Source of the DNA: Vibrio cholerae
GTDB lineage: Bacteria; Actinomycetota; Actinomycetes; Actinomycetales; Micrococcaceae
Reading direction: 5' to 3'
DNA: 64,000 nt
NCBI GenBank assembly: GCA_009728235.1
Contig: WNZI01000003.1
Span: 62,001-126,000 of the forward strand
Under the pieces are notes generated by a model. That model ran no database searches. It had not been told where the DNA came from and saw only the letters and a list, made by a program, of their open reading frames with translations. This document shows, in pieces, positions 26,931 to 36,822 of the stretch (its first letter is position 1; each line of letters opens with the position of its first letter). The position numbers and the translations under genes are program-made.

Positions 26931-27133
26931 GACGCCTCCTGTGGCAATCGAGCACTCTGGGGGCGCACTTGTCCTGCGATGTACCTCGGCGGCTCTTCGC
27001 GCCTGTCAGGACGACAAGGCCCACCCAGGACCAGCTCGAACCCGCCGCAACGCAGCTGGTTCAATCCAGGACCGTCGGCCGCCTCTCAGTGATACTCGGA
27101 GATGATAGGGCTCAGCGGCAGCCTCCTCTCCCG

Positions 27134-27147
27134 GTTTCACGTGAAAC
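27134..27147. other. parS site 2
   Basis: Perfect GTTTCACGTGAAAC palindrome in the gene-free region. Confidence 0.9.
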
Positions 27148-27564
27148 GTCTCGATCGCCCTAGACGACCGCAGGGCGAGTGGCCACACTCCTCATCCGCG
27201 CAGCACCCATCGTTGGTCCGCTCGACAAACAATGGTTGGCTTCGTGCACTGGCGGCTCCGCAGCCGCCGAGCGATGTGAGTGGTCGTCCGCGCATCCGCA
27301 ATCCTGCCGTAGACAGCAGACGCCCTCGCCACCTCCGACGCGTTCCAGCAGCGCAGCATCGACTCGGCGACTGCGAGAAGTGCTCGAGCGGAGCGCCCAT
27401 GCGACATCTCTGCGGATGCAGCTAGGCCTCGTTGTGTGTGGCAACAAGCCGGAGCACTTCCACCCTGGATGGCGCTCTGGCGGAGGCACTTCGGCCTCGC
27501 CCACCCTCCCGACTCCCTCCTCCGATCCATGTCAGTACCGCCGACAAGAAGCGACGAGCCGAGC

Positions 27565-27578
27565 GTTTCACGTGGAAC
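27565..27578. other. parS-like site 3, one mismatch
   Basis: GTTTCACGTGGAAC differs from the consensus core at one position. Such sites are usually bound more weakly. Confidence 0.65.
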
Positions 27579-28023
27579 CTCGAACGTCGGTCTAGCGCTT
27601 TCTTCCGTTGAAGCAGCAGACACCCGAGACTTCCCACCCCGCAGCGCCTGCGCACCGTCCCGGAAGATTGCGGGCAGCTCTGCACTCGAGAGTTCTTACG
27701 CCATAGCGGACAGATCCGCCTAAGGACAGGGCATCACGGCTACAGCGATCATTGCTACACCAGCGCGTTCCGCCGGGCACATACCCACTCGCTCAAATTC
27801 CAAGAACTGATCCGTGCGCAGTAGAGATTGGCCCCGCAACGCCCCACAGCCCCCTGAGCCGTTGTGCAAGCAGCGTTGCGAGAGCGTACAGGAAGCCTTT
27901 GAGGACCCGTCGGCATGCCAGGAAGCGGCCTCAACGTAGCGTCTTTACGAAGCGATACCTGGTTCATAGCCCGAGCCGGCGGCGCAGGCGTCAGCGGAGC
28001 GACACGCGCGACGGTGAGCAGCC

Positions 28024-28037
28024 GTTTCACGTGAAAC
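28024..28037. other. parS site 4
   Basis: Perfect GTTTCACGTGAAAC palindrome. Confidence 0.9.
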
Positions 28038-28562
28038 AGCCAGAGCCAGCTGCAAGCAGCCTGGCCAATCCTCTGTCAACCCATCAAGCGCGGAACCTGA
28101 GCATAACTGCAGAGAATGTCCCTTCGGCAGCAGATTGCAGCTCCGCACATCCCGGTCGTACGGCGGGCTCTCCACTGCAGTGCCCTCGCACGGCGTTCAT
28201 ACCCGCGGGAACCCGAGCGACGAACGGAGGCGGCCAGGCCGCGCTTGCCCTCGCTGCCGCTCGATCGAGACTCCCTGAGTCGCCTTGTTCCCTCGACACG
28301 GGCCTGATGTCCACTGTTTATTCGCACGCAGCACTCCGGCCTCCTGGACAGGCGATCGCTAGGTCCTACATACCGGTAGCGCCGGCTCCGCTCGCGCATG
28401 GAAGCACGACGCTGATACGGCGCTAGTTTTACTCCTGCTCCTGCGTGGTGTCGATTTCCGCCCTACACAGGCAGGACGTCCACCTGCACCGCCAGAGACC
28501 GCCATCATCGGTCCATCAACCCACAAGGAGGGACGGAGGGACCTGCTGAGCCGGCCTCTCGA

Positions 28563-28576
28563 GTTTCACGTGAAAC
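28563..28576. other. parS site 5, just after the parB stop
   Basis: Perfect GTTTCACGTGAAAC palindrome, 35 nt beyond the 3' end of parB. Confidence 0.9.
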
Positions 28577-28610
28577 ACGCGGCGGTCCGCGCTTAATACA
28601 GGGCTAGAAG

Positions 28611-29991
28611 TCAGTCGGCGTTGGGAGACAGGACACTGACGATCCTGTTGAGGTCGTCAACACTCGCGAACTCGATGCTTACTCGCCCCTTCTTCGCACC
28701 CAGGGTTATCTTGACGTTGGTGTCGAGCCGGTCGGAGAGCGAGGTTGCCAGGTAATCCAACCGCTCGTGCCTTGCACCGTCACGAGGAGTGGTGGGCTTA
28801 CTCGCCTGACGCAATCCTCCACTAAGTGCGACAATCTCCTCGGTCGAACGAACCGACAACCCTTCGGCGACGATTCGCTGAGCCAACTTCTCCATCTCAG
28901 CAGCATCCTCGAGACCGAGAAGAGCACGAGCGTGGCCTGCACTTAGTACACCGGCTGCGAGACGACGCTGCACAAGCGGCGGCAGCTTCATCAACCTGAG
29001 CGTGTTGGAGATCTGCGGGCGAGACCGCCCGAGGCGTCCTGCAAGCTCGTCGTGCGAGCACCCGAAGTCGTCGAGCAGCTGCTGGTACGCTGCAGCTTCC
29101 TCCAGAGGATTGAGGGCACTTCGGTGAAGGTTCTCGAGGAGGGCATCTCGGAGCAGATCGTCATCCAGAGTCGAACGGATGATGGCTGGGATCGTCTCGA
29201 GACCCGCCTCTCGGGAAGCCCGCCACCGCCGCTCACCCATGACCAGCTCGTACGTCGCGTCCCCAGCTTCCTGAGACGGACGTACGACGATAGGCTGCAG
29301 GACTCCGATCTCACGGATCGAGTGCACCAGTTCGCCGAGTTCGTCCTCGTTGAACTCAACGCGCGGCTGCTTACGGTTCGGGTGAATGCTGTCGAGTGCC
29401 AGATCGGCGAAGGTAGCACCAGGCACCTGCACCAACCCCTGAGGGTCAACCCTTGTGCCGAACGTTTCCACCTGAGGTTCCTCGGTCGTCGCACTCGTTC
29501 ACGTGAAACACGGTCCTGATCGACAGCTGGCGCCGAGTGATCATCGGCTGCGTCGTCGGCCACCGGTGTCCCGGGGATGGCGTCATCTATGTCGGGCCCT
29601 GCCGTCTCCTGGGGACCAGCTACCGCTGCTTGGGAACCATCGACGGCATCGGTGGGGCCGAGCGGCTTGTTACCTGGCTGCGACACGGCCTTTCTCCTGG
29701 TCGACGTCTTAGCAACCCGTTTTGTTTGCGCCTCGAGCACGTTCCTATTGATTCCGCTCCGAAGAGCAGTCGAATAGGAGCGGGGCTGCTCAGCAACGTC
29801 GTCTTCCGTGACCCTCTCGAAGAACAGGTCGGCAGGGCGTCCCGCCGGTCGTGACTCGGGCTTCACCTCGTCCGACACAGGTGCTTCGGCCGCCGGCGAT
29901 GCGGCCTCCGGCGTCTCAGCTATCTCCTCGGCTGGGCACTCGGGATCAAGGCACCGAGACCCCGGCCCAGTCCGCGCCGCTTTTCCGCCAT
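28611..29991 (-). CDS. parB: Chromosome partitioning protein ParB, two single-base frame breaks
   Basis: The ATG at 29991 follows AAGGAATGAC and gives the hallmark N-terminus [17 protein letters not shown]. The frame is then lost near 29934 (a run of three G on the plus strand where four restore it) and again at 29498-29499 inside a parS-like palindrome. With both bases added, the gene is 1383 nt and encodes 460 residues. The conserved part contains [20 protein letters not shown], the CTP-binding [12 protein letters not shown], and the helix-turn-helix [18 protein letters not shown]. The long Ala/Pro linker of about 150 residues is normal for Arthrobacter relatives. ParB loads at parS as a CTP clamp and directs origin segregation. 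An undamaged gene is more plausible than a real double mutant, but the raw sequence does not encode full-length ParB. Confidence 0.88.
29497..29509. other. parS site 6 inside parB, one base short
   Basis: The plus strand reads GTTCACGTGAAAC, lacking one T of the 14-bp parS palindrome. Adding that T completes the palindrome and simultaneously repairs the parB reading frame. Confidence 0.75.
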
Positions 29992-30060
29992 GTCATTCCT
30001 TCCACAGGGTGAAGCACTGCTCCACTGGTACGTACTGGTGACCCGCCGCGCCCGACGGCG

Positions 30061-31155
30061 TCAGGAGGATCGTGATGCGATCTCGGCCGCAGCTTCCTGG
30101 TATGACAGGGCACCGCTGGAGGATGGATCGTAGGTCATGACAGTCTGCTGATAGCTGGGGGCCTCCGAGATCCGCACGGATCGGGGAACCACGGCCTTGA
30201 GAACCTGCTGCGGGAAGTGCTCCCGGACTTCCGCCGCTACCTGAGCTGCGAGGTTGGTCCGCCCGTCGTACATCGTGAGGAGGATGGTCGATACCACCAG
30301 ATCCGCGTTGAGGTGCTTCTGGATCATCTCGATGTTCTTGAGCAGCTGGCTCAGGCCCTCGAGGGCGTAGTACTCGCATTGAATCGGTATCAGCACCTCT
30401 TTCGCAGCCACGAAGGCGTTGACGGTCAGCAGCCCGAGACTGGGAGGGCAATCGATGAACACGAAGTCGAGGCGAGGTTCGCCCTTCTCCTCCCGTTCCT
30501 TCGCGTAGACATCGATAGCCCGACGAAGACGCTGCTCCCGAGCCACCAGCGACACGAGTTCGATCTCTGCGCCGGCCAGGTGGATCGTGGCCGGTGCGCA
30601 GATGAGGTTGGGGACGTCAGGACACGGAGCCACGACGTCGCCGAGGGGAACGTCGTCGATCAGCACGTCGTAGATGGAATCAACGTCGGCATGGTGATCG
30701 ATATTGAGGGCCGTCGAGGCATTCCCCTGGGGGTCGATGTCTATCACCAGCACCTGCAGGCCTGCGGTCGCCAGGGCAGCAGCGATGTTGACCGTCGTCG
30801 TCGTCTTCCCGACGCCGCCCTTCTGGTTGCTGATCGTCATGATGCGCGTACTTCCGGGCTTGGGCAAAGCTTTTCCGAGGAGCTTCTCCCGGCGTTTCGC
30901 CTCACTGGCCAACTCACGACCGAGGGGGGATGAATCGTCCATCGCCTCCATCACGCTCTTGCTCTTGCCCGGCTTCCGCGCTGGCGGGGAGTTCACCGCA
31001 TCCGACAGGGCGAACGTGGTTTCACGTGGAACCACGCCCGTGTTTGCCGGGTCCGCAAACACTCCAGGTTGGATTTCTCGCAGACCGACAGCTAACGGGG
31101 AGCCGGAGACCAGCAAGGAATCCGGTCTCCTCAGGGGGGCGTCCTTGATGGTCAC
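30061..31155 (-). CDS. parA: Chromosome partitioning ATPase ParA
   Basis: The 364-residue protein has a deviant Walker A motif (SNQKGGVGKTTTTVNIAAAL near residues 106-125), the VIDIDPQGNASTAL switch region, DFVFIDCPPSLGLLTVNAF and the C-terminal PRSVRISEAPSYQQTVMTYD, all standard for chromosomal ParA/Soj. It binds DNA non-specifically in the ATP form and moves ParB-parS complexes. The first 95 residues are a hydrophilic extension containing VVPRETTF, which is encoded by a parS-like sequence. A later in-frame start cannot be excluded. parB follows after 69 nt. Confidence 0.94.
   Translation of the reverse strand: MTIKDAPLRRPDSLLVSGSPLAVGLREIQPGVFADPANTGVVPRETTFALSDAVNSPPARKPGKSKSVMEAMDDSSPLGRELASEAKRREKLLGKALPKPGSTRIMTISNQKGGVGKTTTTVNIAAALATAGLQVLVIDIDPQGNASTALNIDHHADVDSIYDVLIDDVPLGDVVAPCPDVPNLICAPATIHLAGAEIELVSLVAREQRLRRAIDVYAKEREEKGEPRLDFVFIDCPPSLGLLTVNAFVAAKEVLIPIQCEYYALEGLSQLLKNIEMIQKHLNADLVVSTILLTMYDGRTNLAAQVAAEVREHFPQQVLKAVVPRSVRISEAPSYQQTVMTYDPSSSGALSYQEAAAEIASRSS
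31019..31032. other. parS-like site 7 inside parA, one mismatch
   Basis: GTTTCACGTGGAAC lies within the 5' part of parA and has the same single mismatch as the site at 27565. Confidence 0.65.
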
Positions 31156-31278
31156 TCAGAAACTCACTCTCACATGCCAGACGTCATTACCTACTAGGGT
31201 AGCCGGAAGTGGACGTTCCATCCGGACGGCACAGCCTATGGTCGCAGTCGGTTCCGGCTGCCCGCGCCGGGAAGTAGC

Positions 31279-31950
31279 TCAGCGAGAGCGCAGCGGTATG
31301 CGCACGACCGTGGTCGCCTGATCAAGGATCCCGTCACCCGCCAGAACGACCTCGGGAGTACCGCCCCCGAGCTTGCGAATCACCTTCCGTGCTTTCTCGA
31401 CTTCTTCTCCCGCGCTGCGACCCTTGATCGCAAGGACCTCCCCATCGGCTCTCACCAGGGGGAGCGTCCACCCGGCCAGAGTGGACAGAGCTGACACCGC
31501 CCGAGCGGTGACGTAGTCTCCGTCGACCACCCCGATCATCTGTTCGGCGCGGGCCCGGTGGATGGTCACGTTGGAGAGGTCGAGATCCTCTACCACCTCG
31601 GCCAGCCACGCAACCCGCCGCTCGAGTGGTTCAACGAGGTGCACGACGAGATCGGGTCTCGCGATAGCGATCGCCAGACCCGGCAGACCCGCTCCGCTTC
31701 CGATGTCGACCACCGACGCACGGTCCGACATCAGCTCCGCCACGACCGCGCAGTTCAGTACATGCCGATCCCACAGACGCGGAACCTCCCTCGGTCCCAG
31801 AAGACCCCGTTCGATGCCCGACGACGCCAGGTGTGCGACGAAACGACGCGCGAGGTCCAGGCGCTCTCCGAAGATGAGCCCAGCAGCAACCAGATCCCTG
31901 CCCGCGAGCTCAGGAACACCAGCCACCTCCGGCGCCGGTCCTTCAGTCAT
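31279..31950 (-). CDS. rsmG: 16S rRNA (guanine-527-N7) methyltransferase
   Basis: The 223-residue enzyme has the S-adenosylmethionine motif VVDIGSGAGLPGLAIAIARP, the preceding GPREVPRLWDRHVLNCAVV and the later VTARAVSALSTLAGW, all typical of RsmG/GidB. The ATG at 31950 was chosen because it overlaps the end of the upstream khpB-like gene by 8 nt. The longer frame upstream reads as a shadow of that gene. Its loss gives low-level streptomycin resistance in other bacteria. It sits in the conserved yidC-khpB-rsmG-parA order. Confidence 0.93.
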   Translation of the reverse strand: MTEGPAPEVAGVPELAGRDLVAAGLIFGERLDLARRFVAHLASSGIERGLLGPREVPRLWDRHVLNCAVVAELMSDRASVVDIGSGAGLPGLAIAIARPDLVVHLVEPLERRVAWLAEVVEDLDLSNVTIHRARAEQMIGVVDGDYVTARAVSALSTLAGWTLPLVRADGEVLAIKGRSAGEEVEKARKVIRKLGGGTPEVVLAGDGILDQATTVVRIPLRSR

Positions 31951-32539
31951 CGCTGGGAGACACGACGATGTGCCGCGCCTGGCCCTCACCCTCGGACTCA
32001 CTGACGAGACCGAGATCAGCGACGACGTCGTGCACGATCTTCCGCTCGTAGGCGGACATGGGAGCCAGCGCGACATCCTCGCCGGTCTCCTTCACGGAGT
32101 CCACCGCGTCCTGGGCGATCTTCGCCAGTTCACGTCCTCGACGGTCACGGTACCCGTCGACGTCGAGCACGAGTCTGCTGCGGGTTTCCGTGGCCGTCAG
32201 CACGCTGAGCCTCGTCAGTTCCTGCAGGGCCTCGAGCACCTCTCCGTCACCACCCACCAGGGACCTCAGCCCTGTGTCGGACGAGTCCTCGGAGACGATC
32301 GAGATATAGGTGCGACCGCTACGGATCTCGATGTCGATATCCCCGTCGATGTCGGCGATGTCGAGCAGTTCCTCGAGATAGTCGGCAGCGACGTCACCCT
32401 CTTCGTCGAGTCGCGCCGCCTTGCCACCGCCGGCCGCCGCACTGTCCTGCTCGGACCCGGCAGAGTCGGATTCCGGTGAGAGCTCTTCGCTCTCCACCGT
32501 CTCCTGGCTGTCCACGGTCTTTTCGTCGCCTACCGTCAT
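31943..32539 (-). CDS. R3H domain RNA-binding protein, KhpB/Jag family
   Basis: The 198-residue protein has an acidic low-complexity N-terminus (residues 1-50), a KH-like middle domain (DYLEELLDIADIDGDIDIEI and LVGGDGEVLEALQELTRLSV) and an R3H domain (PMSAYERKIVHDVVADLGLV). It lacks the long Jag N-terminal domain, as usual in Actinobacteria. Members bind RNA and affect cell division and envelope growth. It overlaps yidC by 4 nt and rsmG by 8 nt, so all three are translationally coupled. Confidence 0.9.
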   Translation of the reverse strand: MTVGDEKTVDSQETVESEELSPESDSAGSEQDSAAAGGGKAARLDEEGDVAADYLEELLDIADIDGDIDIEIRSGRTYISIVSEDSSDTGLRSLVGGDGEVLEALQELTRLSVLTATETRSRLVLDVDGYRDRRGRELAKIAQDAVDSVKETGEDVALAPMSAYERKIVHDVVADLGLVSESEGEGQARHIVVSPSDD

Positions 32540-33498
32540 CGCTTCTTCCTCTTCTTGCGCTGGGGCTGAACACGCTGGCCGCGGGGCTCCGGGACGATCT
32601 CGATCGCAGGCTCCGTCTTACGCTCGCCCAACAACGGGACCATGGGAAGCCCCTTCTTGGCGCGCCGATCGGCCAGAGCCTTCGCTGCCGGCGAGCCCGG
32701 CGTCGGCATCCTGCGGATCACGTAGAACTGCTGAACCATCGTCCAGAGGTTCGTCGTGGTCCAGTACACCAGCACGCCGATCGGGAAGTTGATGCCGCCG
32801 ATGCCGAAGACCAGCGGGAGGATGTACAGCATGATCTTCTGCTGACGCATGAAGGGGCTCTGCATGGCCTCTTCGGACATGTTCTTCGCCATGATCTGCT
32901 TCTGGGTGATGAACTGCGACGCGGTCATCGCGATGATCATCACCACCGACAGGATGATGACACTGATGTTCCCTCCCGAGCCGAAGCTACCCAGGAAGGT
33001 CGAGGAGAGGGGAGCACCGAAGATGGTCGCGTTGTCGAACTGCCGGACCGAATCCGGAGACAGCGCACCGATCGTCGCTCCCTCCTCGCTCGCCCTGGAG
33101 ATCCCGTTCAGCACCGTGAACAATGCGAAGAAGAACGGCATCTGGATGAGGATCGGCAGGCAGGCGGCGAAGGGGTTGGTGCCGTGCTTCTTGTACAGAG
33201 CCATCTGTTCCTGCGTCATCGCCTGGCGCGAGAGCTGGTCCGTCTTGCCCTTGTACTTCTGCTGGAGCTTCCGGAGGTCCGGTTGCAGAGCCTGCATCCC
33301 GCGCTGGGCCTTGATCTGCTTGACGAAGACGGGAATCAGAGCCGCGCGGATGATGACGACGAGCCCGACGATCGACAGCACCCAGGTCCAGCCCGATGCG
33401 GGATCCATCCCGAGGAAGGTGAATCCCTCGTGGAACATGAACATGATCCACGACACGAGCCACCTGAACGGCGCCAGGATCGTCTCAAAAAAACCCAT
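32536..33498 (-). CDS. yidC: Membrane protein insertase YidC/Oxa1
   Basis: The 320-residue insertase has the five-helix YidC core: FFETILAPFRWLVSWIMFMF at the start, WVLSIVGLVVIIRAALIPVF, KHGTNPFAACLPILIQMPFF and ILPLVFGIGGINFPIGVLVY. The conserved helix 1 Arg is present in VIIRAAL. The C-terminus is very basic (QPQRKKRKKR), which may contact ribosomes. The gene lies between yidD and the khpB-like gene, the usual rpmH-rnpA-yidD-yidC cluster. Confidence 0.96.
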   Translation of the reverse strand: MGFFETILAPFRWLVSWIMFMFHEGFTFLGMDPASGWTWVLSIVGLVVIIRAALIPVFVKQIKAQRGMQALQPDLRKLQQKYKGKTDQLSRQAMTQEQMALYKKHGTNPFAACLPILIQMPFFFALFTVLNGISRASEEGATIGALSPDSVRQFDNATIFGAPLSSTFLGSFGSGGNISVIILSVVMIIAMTASQFITQKQIMAKNMSEEAMQSPFMRQQKIMLYILPLVFGIGGINFPIGVLVYWTTTNLWTMVQQFYVIRRMPTPGSPAAKALADRRAKKGLPMVPLLGERKTEPAIEIVPEPRGQRVQPQRKKRKKR

Positions 33499-33512
33499 AA
33501 TCAGTTAGCTCC

Positions 33513-33863
33513 TCAAGCCGCCGGGCGGCTTTCTTCATCGGCCGGGATCACCGGGTGGTTCAACACAACTATCGAGGGGACCTTTCCCTGCGGGAACGTC
33601 CTTGACCCCGTTGGCACGTGGTCCACGCCGCCGTCGTTCCACGGATGGCAACGCACCAGCCGTCGGCACGCGAGCCACGTGCCGCGGAGGAACCCATGGA
33701 CCGTGACAGCCTCGAGCGCGTAGGCCGAACAACTCGGGTAGAACCGACAGACCGGGCCGTACAGCGGAGAGATGACCTTCCGGTACGCGATCAGGAATGC
33801 GATCGCGGTCAGGCGCGGTATCCCGAGGAGGAAGACCAGCGCACCGGCAGCGACCTCCCTCAC
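33513..33863 (-). CDS. yidD: Membrane protein insertion efficiency factor YidD
   Basis: The 116-residue protein has one amphipathic or membrane segment followed by the family signature [20 protein letters not shown] and [20 protein letters not shown] with conserved Cys residues, then [18 protein letters not shown]. It assists YidC-dependent insertion. It overlaps rnpA by 4 nt and ends 15 nt before yidC starts. Confidence 0.95.
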   Translation of the reverse strand: MREVAAGALVFLLGIPRLTAIAFLIAYRKVISPLYGPVCRFYPSCSAYALEAVTVHGFLRGTWLACRRLVRCHPWNDGGVDHVPTGSRTFPQGKVPSIVVLNHPVIPADEESRPAA

Positions 33864-34240
33864 GATACTCTGCCCTCCCTTTCCGGAACGTCGGGGCCAC
33901 CAAGCCTCCGCAGGACAGCGGCGATGCCGGTGGTGAAATCCTTGTGCAGGGCTGACCAGTCGCTGTCCGCCGCGGCCGGCAGTGCGCGGACCACGACGTC
34001 GTAGCCACCTGGATACGCGGCGACGAACTCCGCCGAGATGGCGCGCAGTCTCCGTTTAACGAGGTTGCGGGTGACGGCGTTCCCGACGTTCTTGCCGACG
34101 ATGAACCCCACCCTCGACGGTGACGGGTGAATCCGTCTGGCGCCGTATAACACGACGTTCCGGCGCCCTGACCGGGCACCGGAACGTACGGTACGTGCAA
34201 AATCCGCTGCCGTTCGCACCCGGTGGATCACCGGAAGCAC
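33860..34240 (-). CDS. rnpA: Ribonuclease P protein component
   Basis: The protein subunit of RNase P has the basic RNA-binding signature [20 protein letters not shown] near residues 60-80. The GTG at 34240 starts [20 protein letters not shown], which matches the family N-terminus and follows an AGGGG ribosome binding site. The ATG at 34288 would add 16 atypical residues. The gene lies 82 nt after rpmH, normal for this cluster. Confidence 0.93.
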   Translation of the reverse strand: MLPVIHRVRTAADFARTVRSGARSGRRNVVLYGARRIHPSPSRVGFIVGKNVGNAVTRNLVKRRLRAISAEFVAAYPGGYDVVVRALPAAADSDWSALHKDFTTGIAAVLRRLGGPDVPEREGRVS

Positions 34241-34322
34241 TGCGGACCCCTGTTCACGGAAGGATCGAGGGACCCGGTGCCGGTGCAATCACCCGAAGGA
34301 TGCATGGCGAGAGGGGAACCGC

Positions 34323-34460
34323 TTATGCCGAGAGTTCGGTACGGCCCTTGCCGCGACGTGCCGACAGGATGGCACGACCAGCGCGGGTGCGCATGCGAAG
34401 ACGGAAACCGTGCTTCTTGGCACGACGGCGGTTATTCGGCTGAAAAGTCCGCTTGCTCAC
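34323..34460 (-). CDS. rpmH: 50S ribosomal protein L34
   Basis: A 45-residue frame starts at a GTG at 34460 after TCTGGAGTAAC and encodes the invariant L34 sequence [19 protein letters not shown] with a basic C-terminus ending RTELSA. It lies divergent to dnaA across the origin-proximal spacer, as in nearly all bacteria. Confidence 0.97.
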   Translation of the reverse strand: MSKRTFQPNNRRRAKKHGFRLRMRTRAGRAILSARRGKGRTELSA

Positions 34461-34921
34461 TGTAGTTACTCCAGAACGATCTTGAGATGCGTCCGGCCCA
34501 TTGCAACAAGGGGGAAGAACAGACTGACGCGATGAAGGTGTACATCCGACATTCGCGGAGGAGCTGTCACATCCCGAGGCCTCTTAGTACCCGGAAACAT
34601 CTGTGATGGCATGCGAAATGCAGACATGTTGGACTACATAACGTTAGGGGACGCGACTCTGAGGCGTCAAACTCGCCGTCATGGACGGACGGGACTGTTT
34701 TTCCAACAACCTGTGGAAAACCGTTCTCCAGGACAGCCTACACGGACCCTGAGGGGACCCGACAGGACCCCTCCCGAACCCTGCAGGGGCGCTCCAGTCC
34801 GCTATCTTCTGCAGTTTTCATCCTCTAGTCTTGCCTCTGGTCCGTTTATCCACGACATGTGTACAACTCTGTGGATGACGGACCTTTTCGATCGTGGACA
34901 GCACAGCCAAGAGGGGTTTTC
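34461..34921. promoter_or_regulatory. rpmH-dnaA intergenic region with DnaA boxes
   Basis: This 461-nt divergent spacer should hold the rpmH and dnaA promoters. DnaA-box-like 9-mers occur at 34846-34854 (TTATCCACG) and 34870-34878 (TGTGGATGA), with a weaker one at 34712-34720 (TGTGGAAAA). Boxes just upstream of dnaA suggest autoregulation of dnaA and a secondary part of the origin. No gene is credible here. Confidence 0.7.
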
Positions 34922-36334
34922 GTGGGTACAGATGAGGTAAACGACGTCGGGAGTTCCTGGCGTAAAGTCATCCGGACCCTGGAACAGGACGACCGCGTCA
35001 CCCCGCGCCAGCGTGGCTTCATGGTGCTGGCGCAGGCCCAGGGGCTCATCGGGACCACCATGCTCATCGCAGTCCCCAACGAGCTGACCCGTGAGGTCCT
35101 GCAGACGCAACTCAAGGCAGCGCTCGACGAAGCCCTGCGCGGGGTCTTCCGCGAGGACATCCAGTGCGCCTTCGTCATCGACCCCGAGCTCACGCCCGTC
35201 GCGGATGAGGCTACCGAGCAGGAAGTCGAGAAACCCTCCCCGGAGCCCCGCGGAGAGGCGATGCCCTCACCGACGCCGCCGAGCAACTCGCACGAGTTCG
35301 GTCGACTCAATCCCAAGTACATCTTCGACACCTTCGTGATCGGTTCATCCAACCGTTTCGCCCATGCTGCAGCGGTGGCGGTCGCGGAGGCACCGGCCAA
35401 GGCCTACAACCCGCTGTTCATCTACGGCGATTCCGGACTCGGCAAGACACACCTGCTGCACGCGATCGGCCACTACGCACGCCACCTCTACACCGGGATC
35501 CGCGTGCGGTATGTCAACTCGGAGGAGTTCACCAACGACTTCATCAACTCGATCAGGGACGACGAAGGGTCCAGCTTCAAGCAGACCTATCGCAACGTGG
35601 ACATCCTGCTGATCGACGACATCCAGTTCCTGTCCGGTAAGGACCGGACGATGGAGGAGTTCTTCCACACCTTCAACGCCCTGCACAACCACAGCAAGCA
35701 GGTGGTCATCACCTCCGACCTGCCACCGAAACAACTCATCGGCTTCGAGGAACGCATGCGTTCACGCTTCGAATGGGGCCTTCTGACGGACATCCAGCCT
35801 CCCGAACTCGAGACCCGCATCGCCATCCTCCGCAAGAAGGCCATCAGCGACAGCCTCAGTGCGCCCGACGACGTGCTGGAGTACATCGCCTCGAAGATCG
35901 CAACGAATATCCGTGAGCTCGAGGGCGCCCTCATCAGGGTCACGGCTTTCGCGAGCCTCAACCGGCAACCGGTGGACGTCAATCTGGCGGAGATCGTCCT
36001 GAAGGACCTGATCTCCGACGACGGCGCGCGCGAGATCACCTCGACCGTGATCATGGCCCAGACCGCGGACTATTTCCAGATCAGCCTCGAGGAACTCTGC
36101 AGCAAATCGAGGACGAGAACCCTCGTCACGGCCCGACAGATCGCCATGTACCTCTGCAGGGAACTGACGGACATGTCACTACCGAAGATCGGCCAGGAAC
36201 TCGGGGGCCGCGACCACACCACGGTCATCCACGCCGACCGCAAGATCCGCGAGCTGATGGCGGAGAGGCGCGCGATCTTCAACCAGGTGACCGAGCTGAC
36301 CAACCGCATCAAGCACAAGCAGCGAGAGGCCTGA
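34922..36334 (+). CDS. dnaA: Chromosomal replication initiator DnaA
   Basis: The GTG at 34922, after GAGGGG, gives a 470-residue protein. Domain I spans about residues 1-90, followed by a short Glu/Pro-rich domain II. Domain III has the AAA+ Walker [21 protein letters not shown] near residue 168 and Walker [21 protein letters not shown]. Domain IV ends in the DNA-binding signature [20 protein letters not shown] near residue 430. A longer frame starting at 34859 is not needed. The protein opens oriC, just downstream, and may repress its own promoter through the boxes upstream. Confidence 0.97.
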   Translation: MGTDEVNDVGSSWRKVIRTLEQDDRVTPRQRGFMVLAQAQGLIGTTMLIAVPNELTREVLQTQLKAALDEALRGVFREDIQCAFVIDPELTPVADEATEQEVEKPSPEPRGEAMPSPTPPSNSHEFGRLNPKYIFDTFVIGSSNRFAHAAAVAVAEAPAKAYNPLFIYGDSGLGKTHLLHAIGHYARHLYTGIRVRYVNSEEFTNDFINSIRDDEGSSFKQTYRNVDILLIDDIQFLSGKDRTMEEFFHTFNALHNHSKQVVITSDLPPKQLIGFEERMRSRFEWGLLTDIQPPELETRIAILRKKAISDSLSAPDDVLEYIASKIATNIRELEGALIRVTAFASLNRQPVDVNLAEIVLKDLISDDGAREITSTVIMAQTADYFQISLEELCSKSRTRTLVTARQIAMYLCRELTDMSLPKIGQELGGRDHTTVIHADRKIRELMAERRAIFNQVTELTNRIKHKQREA

Positions 36335-36822
36335 CCGATGGGACTCCCAGCCGATGCCGGTGCCCGGCGGTAATTAACAGGTGTGGATACAGATGTGGAT
36401 AACGGGCCACGAACCTCCCAAGCCCTGAGGAAAAACCCCCCACAACCTGTGGATCCGCGGAATGACAAGGATTTCGCCCACAGGCGGCCGCTGCAGGACG
36501 TCGTCCGACCACACACCTTCTCCACAGGTCAGATCCGCGTCGTGGCACCGACGAGCGTAGTTATCCACAGTATCCACAGCAGTTATTAACACTACGAACC
36601 TTAAACTTCAAAAGTTCTTCAAATAACATTCCACGTTCCACCGACCCGTCCCCTCGGAGCCTCGAGCCTGCGGCCCGGGACCGCTATCCGGCTAAGCTGT
36701 GAGCCAGTAGGGTTGAAGTTCCCCGTGCCCGGACACCTTCCGAGGGCGACACGCAACCGAACCATCCGCCGACACTTCGTCGGTGGCTGTTTTTTTGATC
36801 AGGCGAAAGGCGGCACTGCTCC
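36335..36822. other. oriC: Replication origin oriC
   Basis: The 488-nt dnaA-dnaN spacer carries DnaA boxes in both orientations: TGTGGATAC (36382-36390), TGTGGATAA (36394-36402), TGTGGATCC (36449-36457), TTCTCCACA (36518-36526), a perfect TTATCCACA (36561-36569) and GTATCCACA (36570-36578). Directly after them lies the most A/T-rich stretch of the region (about 36581-36635, with TTATTAAC and AACTTCAAAAGTTCTTCAAA), a natural candidate for duplex opening. Box density and position between dnaA and dnaN make the origin assignment strong. The exact unwinding site is inferred. Confidence 0.9.

Larger units (their letters stand above)
26796..28610. other. Gene-poor region of 1.8 kb with parS sites
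   Basis: No frame here shows recognisable motifs, a good ribosome binding site and biased third codon positions together. The many short frames are interrupted and overlap on both strands. Base composition looks less G/C-rich than the flanking genes. The only strong signals are five copies of the parS palindrome at 26917, 27134, 27565, 28024 and 28563, spaced about 215 to 540 nt. In many relatives this interval holds one small gene. Here it may have been lost, or the region may serve only as the centromere-like loading zone for ParB. Confidence 0.65.

Noticed and set aside
27179-28426. Frames of 100-220 codons in the parS zone
   Set aside because: They lack ribosome binding sites, motifs and codon bias, and overlap each other on both strands.
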